A stretch of 64,000 bases of DNA, from contig OZ024931.1 in NCBI GenBank assembly GCA_964017235.1, forward strand, positions 101,078,221 to 101,142,220, read 5' to 3'. The DNA comes from Sabellastarte sp. h YS-2021 (Eukaryota; Annelida; Polychaeta; Sabellida; Sabellidae). Below the pieces are notes generated by a model. It saw only the letters and a list, made by a program, of their open reading frames with translations, was not told the DNA's origin and searched no databases. Shown here piece after piece: positions 23,901-35,900 of this stretch. The stretch's first letter is position 1, and every line of letters begins with the position of its first letter. A program made the position numbers and the translations under genes.

Positions 23901-26900
23901 CACACCTTGTTCTGCTCATTTTAAGGAAAAGTATTTTATCCATCTATATCAAATTTCCTATTCAAGATTATTGGGTTAATAGCTGCTTGGTATTGCTTTT
24001 GGGAGTCATAGCTCTATAGCTGAGTGAGTATTATCCGCTTAGCTACTTAGTTAGCTATTTTCAGTTACACTTAGTTTTCTGCTCACTGGAAGGGAAAGTG
24101 CAGGAGATATCTGAACAGATTTTGGTATGGAGGGTGATAGGGTCCATGGCCTGCTTGGTAGTGCTTTGGGGTGCCATAGGTCCATAGCAATGGTTAATTT
24201 TAGGCTATAATAGCTAATTGGCTCTATTAAGTAAATATCTTATCACTTTTTCATCACACTTGGTTTCAACTCTTTGTAAGGATAATTATTTTACCTATGT
24301 TTACCGAATATGCTATGCAGGGTAATTCAGAGGTAATAGCTTGCTTGGTATTGCTATTGGTTGCCATAGATAGAGTACATTAGTAATGGCAAATGGCCTA
24401 TTTTGAGTAGCAATTTGGTTTTTCATGCTTTAAAAGAAAAAGGAATCAAGATATTTGAACAAAATTTTCTATGGAAGATTGGTGGGTTAATAGCTTGCTT
24501 GGTTTTGCTTTTAGGAGCCGTAGCTCTATAGCTAAATGAGCAATAGCTGCTTAGCTATGTAATTAGCTATTTTCAGTAACACTTGGTTTTCTGGTCACAT
24601 GAAAGAAAGTCCAGGTGATATCTGAAACAAATCTAGTATGAAGGATTTAGCTTGCTTGGTATTGCTTTTGGATGTTATAAGTCTATTGCCATGTTATTAA
24701 TAACTGATTAATCCTTTTGAGTAAATATCTAATCATTTTTCAGGTTATTGTAAATTAAAGTCACAGACTCCGCCACTTTCCCCAAACTACAATGTGTTTA
24801 CTGTTGTACAAATCTATCACTGTAGGTTTGTGAGTAGAAGCTATTTTTAGTTAAATTAGCTATCAAAGAGTAATTCTCAAAGATCTCAGAAATCATTAGA
24901 GATAGAGTGAATTCAAGTAAATTTTGGACCCTTGGGTACTAGAGACCTTAGATGTAGTGCCTCTGAAAAAAGTTGAATTTCCCCAATTTTGTCCGGCATC
25001 TTGAATTTTTGTGGAAATCAAAAATGTCGTTTATCTTGAAAACCGTTAGAGATAGAGCGATTTTGAGCAAACCTTGGACCCTTTTGGTATTAGAGACCTT
25101 AGTAGTAGTGTTTCTGAAAAATATCGAATTTCCCAAATTTTGGCCGCCATCTTGAATTTTTGCAGAAATTGAAAATTTAATTTGTCTCAAAAAACGTTAG
25201 AGATAGAGTGATTTCAAGCAAATTTTGTACCGTTTGGGTACTAGAGACCTCAGATATAGTTCCAATGAAAAAAGTTGAATTTCCCAAATTTTTTCCGCCA
25301 TCTTGAATTTTGACGGAAATCGAAAATGTTGTTTATCTCGAAAACCGTAAGGGATAGAGCAATTTCAAGCTAATTTTGGCCCATTTGGATATTAGAGATC
25401 ATAGGTATATTGCTTCTGAAAGATGTCAAATTTCTCAAATATCGCCTACCGCCTTGAATTTTGTCAGAAATAAAAAATGTTGGTTATCTCAAATGTTATA
25501 AGACACCTTAGGTATAGTGCCTCTTCAAAAACGTTGAATTCCCAGAATTTCTGATGCCACGTTGAATTTTGGCAAAAATTGACTGTTAGAGATAGAGCGA
25601 TTTCAAGCAAATTTTAGAGCCTTTGGGTATTATAAACTCTTGATAAAATGCTGCTGAAAAACCTTTTTTGAATTCAGGCAGAAATTGAAAATGTCAATTA
25701 TCTCAAAAATCGTTAAAGATACAGTGATTTTGAGCAAATTTTGAACCAGTGTAAAAAGGCATGAAGCTGAAATAATTTACATGTAATAAATATCTAAGCA
25801 TCATTGATATATTTTGCAAACAAATCAGAGTCTTGTAAGACTACTGTACAATTGTTGCAAAACGTTCATGGGGTGGATATTACACATGATAATGTGTTTT
25901 CTTGTATGCTATCCTGTTTCTTTTCATATGTTGCAGCTGCTCTTAACAGGGCTTCGTATTTCTAGTTATTAATTAATATCTTGTCTAGGCTCAATTTCAG
26001 AAACCATAAGGTGTACAAAATTGATAATTGTCAAGGGCACTGATTGGGGGGTGGGGGTGTAGGTGTGGATCGTAGTGTGTGACCTTGATTCGGTCTTGCT
26101 GTAGTAACCTTGACCTTTAAAATCTTCTCCAGGCTATATCTGAGAAAGAGTAAATGGTAGGAAGTTATTACATTACATGATAGGTCAATTGGTTGGAGGG
26201 ATTATGTGTGCAACACCTTGGTGTGACCTTTGATCTTGCCAGAATGTTTTCCATTACCACATTTAAGAAATATTTCTCCTATTACAAAGCTATGTAGATT
26301 CCTACATCTGATTATCTCTTGCCGTTCTTTAGCCCGAGAGGGAGATTAAGAAATGCATCCTGTGTGTGCAGCTGTTAGTGTGTCATATAGATTTCTCATA
26401 AAGTACTGTATTTTCTTATATTTTGTAAATTATTTCTCACAATGGAATTTCTGTCCTTCAAATGTTTTTAGTTTTTTGGGGACTTTGGCCTAAAGCTAAG
26501 TGACTAATACCACTTTAAGCTAATTTGAGTAAAAGTCTTCTAAATTAGAAACTATTGCATTTAGAGTATTTTATTAAAATATGATCTTAGCTACTTTCTC
26601 CTTAACTGCGAGATTTTTTGTACTTCAGAGCTCTGTTGCACTGTATAAGTATGAGCTATTTCCTTAATTTTAGCTAAATTATTGAGTATATGTCTAATAT
26701 CTTCAAAAGCGCTGCACTTTCCTTTCCAATTTGTTGTTTCGCTACTTTTGGGTCAGCAATAACAGTAAAAATTTTTGATTTTGAGTAAATCACTTGTAGC
26801 CTGGTAACTATTGCATTTAGAGTATTTTTGTATCCACCGGATAGCATCCGGTGGATACTATGGATTTGACTTCGTTACGCCTACGCCGCAGTGTGTAGAG

Positions 26901-29900
26901 AGATTTCACCGTTACCGCTCTAACGAAAAAAATATTATAGCTAGCCTTCTCAAATTTGCAGGATATATTCATAGCCATAAAATCTTGCCTGGGAATATTT
27001 TTGGCCTCATTTTGAAAAACAAGATGGCCGCCATGGGTGTTTTCGACTTTAAACAAGGACTTTTGGTGGCCCTCTAGAGCAAAGGGTATTATAGGTAGAG
27101 ATCTCAAATTCGCAGGATATGTTCCTCATTATAAAATCTTGACTGGGAATATTTTTGGCCTCATTTTGAAAAACAAGATGGCCGCCACAGGCGTTTCTTT
27201 GCAGTCATGAAAAGTGCTTATATCTCCCTTATTATTGGTCCTAGAGGTTTGGGATGGTAAACCAACCTATAGGAAATCATGGGCTGTGAATCTTTTGGTG
27301 TGGTGAGATTTGACCTTGGACCCCTCCTTCAAGGTCAAACGAGGATAGCCAAACTTAAAAGTGCTTATAACTCGCTTATTATTGGTCCTAGAGGTTTGGG
27401 ATGGTAAACCAACCTATAGGAAACCATGGGCTGGGAATCTTTTGGTGTCATCGGATTTGACCTTGGACCCCTCCTTCAAGGTCAAACGAGGATAGCCAAA
27501 CTTAAAAGTGCTTATAACTCGCTTATTATTGGTCCTAGAGGTTTGGGATGGTAAACCAACCTATAGGAAATCATGGGCTGGGAATCTTTTGGTGTGGTCG
27601 GATTTGACCTTGGACCCCTCCTTCAAGGTCAAATGAGGACAGCCAAACTTAAAAGTGCTTATAACTCACTTATTATTGGTCGTAGAGGTTTAGGATGGTA
27701 AGCCAACCTATAGGAAATCATGGGCTGGGAATCTTTTGGTGTGGTCGGATTTGACCTTGGACCCCTCCTTCAAGGTCAAACGAGGATAGCCAAACTTAAA
27801 AGTGCTTATAACTCGCTTATTATTGGTCCTAGAGATTTGGAATGGTAAACCAAAATCTAGGAAATCATGGGCTGGGAATCTTTTGGTGTGATCGGATTTG
27901 GCCTTTGGCCCCTCTTTCAAGGTCAAATGAGGATTGCCAAAATTAGTGTTTGTATCTTGCTTATTCGTATTCCTAGAGGTTTGCAGTGTCACACCAACCT
28001 ATAGGAAATCATGGGCTAAGAATCTTTTGATATGGTCAGATTTCACCTTGGGCTTCTCCTTCAAGGTTAAGCGATGTTAGAATGGCTTTGGTGAGTTTTC
28101 TTCTGGTGGATACAATTTGCATCGGTTGTCCGATGCGATAGGTCTAGTGTTAAAATATGTTATTCACCTACTTTTGGGTCAGCTATAACATAGTAAGATT
28201 CCAGACCTTCAGCTCATTGTATAGCTGAGCAATAGCTATTTTGAGATTCTCACTGTTGAGTAAATCAGTTGAAACTTGAAACCATTGCATTTAGAGTATT
28301 TTGTTGAAATATGTTATTTACCTACTTTTGGGTCAGATATTCCATAGTAAGATGGCATACCGGTAGCCCATTGCATAGCTGAGCAGTAGCTATTTTGATA
28401 TTCCCACTGTTGAGTAAATCACTTGTAACTTGAAAAAAATATTGCATTTAGAGTATTTTGTTAAATATGTCATTTATCTACTTTAGGGTCAGCTATAACA
28501 AAGTAAGATGACAGATCTGTTGCTCATTGCATAGCTGAACAATAGCTGTTTTGAGATTCGCACTGTTCAGTTAGCCTCTTGTAACTTGCAACTATTGTAT
28601 TTACAGTATTTTGTTGAAATATGTTATTCACCTACATTTGGGTCATAGCAGGTATAGGTGAAATGGGGTCATCATACTAGAGAGGCCTTATATAATTATC
28701 TCTTATAATTGGTTTCACAGCTTCAACATTTGCAAACAACGTATAGGAAATTTTATCCTTTGAATCTTTTGCAAGTGTTGAAATTGACCTTTGACCCTTG
28801 CTTCAAGGTCAAGTGAAAGGTCAACAGGTTAAAGGCCAAATTTGTTATATTACATACCATTTTCACTTAGTTCTCGCATACAAAAGGACATAGCATCCTA
28901 AGGCATATGTCGCCTGTATGCATACATTTGCTTTGTGGCCTCGGTCTTCCACTAGAACACCAATAGCGGCCTTCTAAAGGGCAAATTTGAGGTATTTCTT
29001 CAGATTTTGGCCTTTTATATGGGCTAGCTTCAAAATATTTTACTTAGACCTTTAAAATTTGGTATGTGTGTATCTATGGGTAAACCTTTTGAAGCCTATT
29101 GCTTTGTGGCCTTGTTCTTCCATTTTAAGATCAATAGCAGCCTTATGGCACAAATTAAAAATGTTTACTATTACTAACCTGGACCCTTTAGGTACTATAG
29201 ATCCTGGATATAATGTCTCTGAAAAATTTTTCATTTTTCGAATCCTAGCGCCGACTTGAATTTTGGTGGTATCAAAAATGTTGATTATCTCGAAAACTGT
29301 GAGAGATCAGAGTGATTTCGAGCAGATTTTGGACCCTTTGAATACTTAGACCCTGGATATAATGCATATGAAAATTTTTTATTTTTCTGAATTTGGACCG
29401 CCATCTTGAATTTTGCTGGAAAAAAATTTAGATTATCTCAGAAACTGTTACAGATGGACCGATTTTGAGCAATTTTACACCCTCTTGGTACTAGAGGCCC
29501 TACTTATAGTGCCTCAGAAAAATTTTACTTTTCTGCATTATCGGCTGCTATCATGAATTTTGCCAGAAATCGAACATGTCTCATTTCAGAATGGTTGAAT
29601 TCTCAATATATGTTAGATTATACCATGTCCTGTCTGTAGATGCACTGCGTTGACACAATGCTAGTTGGTACTAGAACTTCAAGTGTGAAAACAATGTTTA
29701 GGAAATTATATCCTGCGCATCTTTTGTAAGTATCAAATGTGATCTTTGACTTCTGCTTCAAGGTTCAGTTGGGTCATTGTATTGTAAAGGCCTTTATTCT
29801 GTGTTATTATTACTCCTTGGTCTTTGTACCCTTTTTTGTGGTCTGACTACCTCCATTTCTACTTAATACCCAGGAGTAGATCAACACCGTGGCAGTGGCC

Positions 29901-32900
29901 TTGTTATTATGATTTTTGTCTCATGTTGCGCATGCATGAAACTGGAAAGACTATGCTGGTGTCTGGTGAACCTAACGGTAAAAGTTTCGGCAGTTTCTAG
30001 TGGTTGTAAATTGTCGTTTTCTGATGCTCATGGAAAAATCCTAATTAAATAATCATTAGGTGTCTTTACTATTTGTCTTGTTTGTATATAGGAGGAAATC
30101 AGGCTCCGCATTTAATTTTCCTTATAACTCTGTGACCGTTGGCCGGATTCTTTTCAAATTTGGCAGGTGTATGCAGTAGCCTTGGGGAATTTTTTTGAAT
30201 ATGCTGCAGTGACATTTTGACCAATCAGAGAGGTAACATGACCAAAAATGTGCTTTTTCGATGGGTAAGCTTGTCTGGATGATAACTTGAAAGAGATTTT
30301 ATCTATTCACCTGAAACTTGGCAAATACATTTATTCTATTAAAATCTGGAAATCAGTAGATTTTGGCATTGATTGGTGAAGAAATTATCGAGTAATTAAT
30401 GATTAATTAATCATTATGAATTTTCCAAATAAGGAAAACACAAAAATGGCTGTATCTCGAAAACCGTGCACAATAGAGTGATTTTGATGAAATTTTAGAC
30501 CCAAAGGGTATTCCTGCAGATGATGTAACACATTTTTCAAAAAAATTTTATCTCGCCAAAAATGGCGGCCATTTTGAATTTTCAAATTTTTCACAAAAAT
30601 TGCAAACACAAAAATGCTTTTTTATTGCGTTAATACATCCTATCCAATGGACAATTGCTAAACCGGTCGGCGCAGACCGGCCCGCCAAACGCCAGAAAAA
30701 GACGTCCTGTGTTTCCACCGGCTGGCCGGTCCCAGTACTGTGCATTCGCCAGGTGGCGCATGGTATTTACTTCCTGTCTAGACAACATGACGTCATAGCA
30801 TCTTTTTCGTTTGGCGCGTGTACTGTGCAGACGTGTTTTCAACATCTCCAGAATTTTAAAGGAAAAGTGTGCTTTATGACGGATTTTCAACCTTATATGT
30901 GGATATTTTCAGTGTAGAAGTGTTATCTTCTGCTCAAGCACGGATATACATTTAGAAATCTGCTGGAAACGCTCCCTAGCTGACTCAATTTAGTGTTGAT
31001 GATAGGGCAGTTATGAAGACGTTATATATATATAAATGCAGCCATTTTCTAGTTTCCTCCCATTCAACCATTGTGTTGTTAGGGGCAGATCGACAATATT
31101 GAGGAATTATGGATTTTCTACTTACAGGTATTTTTATCCGTGTCTTTTGTTTGAATGTACCATCTGTAACATTCCAGCTACAGTCACCATAGAAACATCT
31201 TCTACTACTACAAATGCAAATCACGGAAAACTTCAGTCTACGTAGTTTTCAACACTGTATATAGAGGGAATTCCCCTTCCAAGCTGCATTCTTCATCAGA
31301 GCGCACTGGTACCGACTTCTCTGCTGTAAAGCATCAGTCACACCAGCCCAGCTCGCGTATTTGGTATTTTTTCATCAGAAGCATGAGATGAATTCTTCAG
31401 AGCGCACTGGTACCGACTTCTCTGCTGTAAAGCATCAGTCACACCAGCCTAGCTCGAGTATTTTTTCATCAGAAGCAAGAGGTGAATTCTTCAGATCTCT
31501 TCAACCGACCTCTCCAGTATTTACTACATAGAAGGAACTTTTGTCACTCTCAGTTCCACCCTTATGGACCCGGCACCTGTGTCGGTAGTAAGGGCAGTGG
31601 ATGGCCAGGAAACTGGTTTGAGTGTACAGCCGGCTGAGAAGAAGAACCGACTTCAGACCGGCCAGGAATTTCATCTACAGAGTGCACTGGCCCAGGCTTC
31701 TCTGCTTTTAAAGCAACAGCCGGCCGGCCAGCTAAAAGAACGCGACCTCTGACGTCATATCCAGTCAGCCAATCGCGTGTCTTCACGAAACTGGTCACGT
31801 GTTTTCACCGACCAGTCACGAAGTTTATCACGGAATTCACCGAACAATAAGGTCGGTAGTACGTTCTTTGCACTCACGTCTACTGTGATTCCAGTTTTAG
31901 TTCCTGTAATCCACCTCCAGCGTACTGGTACAGACTTCTCTGCTACAGACATCAGTAGACCAGTAAGCTTACGTTTACTGTGATATAAGGAAAGAACACC
32001 TCTAGTGAGGGTGTATCCCCGAATTTAGTCACGTGATTTTCCGACCAGTTCACGAAGCTGATCTTCATCTCCAACCAGCCAATCACGTTGTCCCTCCGAC
32101 CAGCAAGCTGGTCACGTGACACACCGACCAACATTTGTTTCTAAATATAGCTCACAAGGGCTTTCCCAGCAACTGTCAAAATCTACAAATAAGACGTGCG
32201 TTCAAGATAGTTGTAAAAATTTTTCAACAACTGGTTACAGAGTGTATCGACCAGTACCGGCTATACAGCCTTGTACACTTGTTTCAACAACTGGTTACAG
32301 AGTGTACCGGCTATACAGCCTTGTACATTTGCTTCAACAACCGGTTACAGAGGAATTAATGGAGGAAACTGAATTCAACACAAGATAGTTGTAAACTTCA
32401 TTCAGCAACTGGTTACAGAGTGTACCTACTGGCTACACAGCCTTGTACACTTACTTCAACAACTGGTTACAGAGTGTACCGACTGACTACTGGCTAAACA
32501 GCCTTGTACAGTTACTTCAATAACTGGTTACAGTATGTACTGACCGGCTACTGGCTTCACAGCATTATACAGTAGCCTCAACTGGTTACAGTGTACCGGC
32601 TACACAGCCTTGTACACTGGCTTCAAGAACTGGTTACAGAGTGTACCGGCTGGTACTGGCTACACAGCTTGTACACTCCCTCCAACAACTGGTTACAGTA
32701 TGTACCAACCGGCTACCGGCTTCACAGCCTTATACAGTAGCCTCAACTGGTTGGCTTCAACAACTGGTTACAGAGTGTACCGGCTGGTACTGACTACACA
32801 GCCTTGTACACTTCAGCAACTAGCTACAGAGTGTACCGACTGGTACTGGCTACACAGCCTTGTACACTTGCTTCATTCTATGGGTTACAAGTCTACTAAC

Positions 32901-32952
32901 AGGGTGTTGGCTACACAGTCCTTACTGTACAGTGCTTCAACCCAACTGGTTA

Positions 32953-32998
<46 letters not shown>

Positions 32999-35900
32999 GG
33001 CTAAATATAGACCAGTAGCTGTCAAAATTCGTTGGTGACCCCAACGTGCCAGTTTTTGCCGGTTACAAGAATTACTGGTTACAGTAAAGTATGGAGTCCG
33101 GGTACCGGACAGAGTTGCCGAAGGTTAATTGGGTTACAGAGAATTCTTAAACTGGTCAGTGATCTTGATGATAGGACAGTTTCCCAAGCTACTGCCAGGC
33201 AACCTTCCCTTATCACACCTCTCAACAACCTGTTATCGGTGCTGGACTTGACTGCAGAGATAATAATCAATTTTGTCATCAGGTCCGGCCAGGGGACTGA
33301 CATCTCACATATGACAATTGCTCTGTAAATGCTGCACCTTGCAGGCTGCTGGCCCGGGGCAAAGAGTTTGTTAATGTGAAAATAAGACCACAATAAAAAC
33401 AGAGAGACTGTTAACCTGGATCATTGTCACCAGACGGGACCAGTGTCCGGAGGGACAGAAAATGTTTATCAAAATACCAAATGTCCCAAATGTGGCACAC
33501 AGTCGGCCTGTAGGGTCCAGACTAAGCCCTTTTTCGGGAACTTAGGAAGCCTTGGGGGCTGGACCCTAGGTATTACAAATGTTCAAGGAGGGATACTTAC
33601 TCCCATATACCTATACAAGAACAATCCAGGTAATGCCTGCTATTCGGTTTTGTCCACAGCACCTTTGGAGTTCACTGTGATACCAAAGGAGGTAAAACTT
33701 GTGACCATACACAAGGACTTAAGAAGCCACCAGTACCTAGACGACTGGTTGGTGAGAGCCAGATCCCAGGCTTGTCTCCAACATTCACAGGAACTAGTAA
33801 ATAATGTGTCAGCCACTGGGTTGGCTGATGAACTTACAGAAATCAGAGCGGGAGCCCAAACAAGACTTTGATTTTGTAGGCTACCAGTTCGACTTCAGGT
33901 CTGATCGGTTCCGACCGACTCTGGACCGGTGACAGAACCTTCAAGAGACTATGTTAAAACTGCTATCCCTACCGGCTTGCCCGGTCCGGGAATTCATGCC
34001 CTTGATAGGTTACTGACGGCTACAGAAAGCAAGTTAGTCTAGGTCGACTTCATATGAGACCCATACAGTGGCATCTCAAAACAACTGGAGGGTACCAGGA
34101 TCACTGGAAAAGGTGATCCAAGTCCCTAGGTCCCTGCACCCCCATTTACAATGGTGGCTGAAGGAAGACGATGTACTTACAGGCCAACCATTATACCCAA
34201 GAAAGCATGCTCTGCAAATATTTACAGACGCATCAATAAAAGGGTGGGGCGCTCACTTAAACGAGCACACTGCAGGAGGAACCAGGTCCCTCCCGGGAAG
34301 CAAGCTGCACATAACTATCTAGGATTTAAAGTAGGCTTCCTGGCTTTAAAAGAGTTCCAAGAACTTTGCTCAAACAAGATAGTACTTGTAGCAACTGACA
34401 ACACCACAGTAGTGTCATACATAGACAAGGAAGGAGGCATGAGGTCGGGCCCACGTGTGCCCTACTATGGAGAATCTTGACCTGGTGTACCAGGAAACAA
34501 GTGACTCTAAGCCCGACACATTCCAGGCCGGCTGAAAGTGGTAGCAGACAAGCTATCCAGGCTAGGCCAGACCATTCAAACAGAGTGGTCTCTCCTTCCA
34601 GAGGTCTTCCACTCAATCTGCAGCAGGTGGCACCGGCTCAAATAGACTTATTTGCTATGAGGTTCAACAACAAGTTGCCTCTGTTTGTGTCTCCGGTACC
34701 GGATCCCCTGGCCACAGCAGTGGATACACTCAGTATGCTATGGTAGGATCTGAAAGCATACACCTTCCCACCATCAGCCATATTGGGCAAGTGGTGGAGA
34801 AGTTGCAAGACTCCCCATGCAAGAGAATCATTCTGATTGCTCCGGGGTGGCCCAACATGCCTTGGTTTTGGGATCTAGTGGCCATGTCCAGCCACATCCC
34901 GCTGAGCCTGCCCAATCTGTCCAGCCTGTTCACAGCCATTTGATCAGATCCCTCACAGAAATCTGACAAATCGTAATCTCCATGCAGGGCTCCTAGAGCC
35001 TCAGCAATCGAGGAGCAGGACTTGTCTGAGGCAGTGGCAGCAAGAATTGAGACTCCTCAAAGGGGGGGTCAATCAGATCAGTCTATGAGGCAAATGGTTC
35101 ATTTGTACCAAGTGATGTATCATTCATCAGGTGTACTTCGGGCACCACATGTAAAGTCAGTTGCTGACTTCCTTAGGTACCTGTTTCTGGACAGGAAGTT
35201 GCAGCCCAGTACCATTGATGGTTACAGGTCAGCCATTGCTGATAGTCTAGAAATTTGCCCATCAATTTTAGTAAGGATGAAAATCTCACTCGTCTCCTGG
35301 ATAGCTTCCACTGAGACAGACCCAAAGGCCTGAGGGAAACCCCTTCCTGGAACCTCTCCCTGGTTTTTGCACCAGCTGACAAGGTTCATTTTGAGCCAAT
35401 TAAAGGCCTCCTTGAAGCATTTGACCTTCAAGGCAGTTTTTCCTCTTGGCCCTGGGTTCGGGCAAGCATAGAAGTGAGATACATGCTTGGCAAACAGCCC
35501 AGCACCATTGATGGTTATAGGTCTCCCATTGTTGATAAACTGGAAATTCACCCTTCAACATCAGTAAGGACGAAAATCTCACTCGTCTCCTGGATAGTTT
35601 CTGCGGAGACAGACCCAGAGGCAGGAGTGGCATACCTTCCTGGAACTTCTCACTGGCCGTGCACCAGCTTAGACTCCTTTTGATCCAATCAAGGAGGCCC
35701 CCTTGAAGCATTTGACCTTCAAGACGGTATTCCTCTTGACCCTTGGGTCGGGCAAGTGCAAAAGTGAGATTCATGCCTGGCAAAACTGATATATTGGACA
35801 CCAATCCAATTGGTCAAAGGTGTCCCTGTATCCATCACCCAGCTTTCTATCCTAGAATCAGCTGGCCATAGAGTGTCCAGTGTGGCCCCTGGGGTTATAA

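Larger units (their letters stand above)
31260..33430 (+). pseudogene. DIRS copy 2 gag region, rearranged remnant
   Basis: From 31290 to about 31960 there are repeated phrases such as ACCGACTTCTCTGCTGTAAA with CATCAGTCACACCAGCC, recognisable as the FSATQHQPAS-type repeats of copy 1 gag. The N-terminal Cys/His region is not found. A minisatellite and an A run occupy 32217-32995. The stretch 33120-33330 has weak resemblance to the gag C-terminal core (around PLNNLLSVLDL). No continuous frame exists. Confidence 0.6.

Noticed and set aside
27708-27992. 94-codon minus-strand frame
   Set aside because: It is a translation of two units of the 147-bp repeat.
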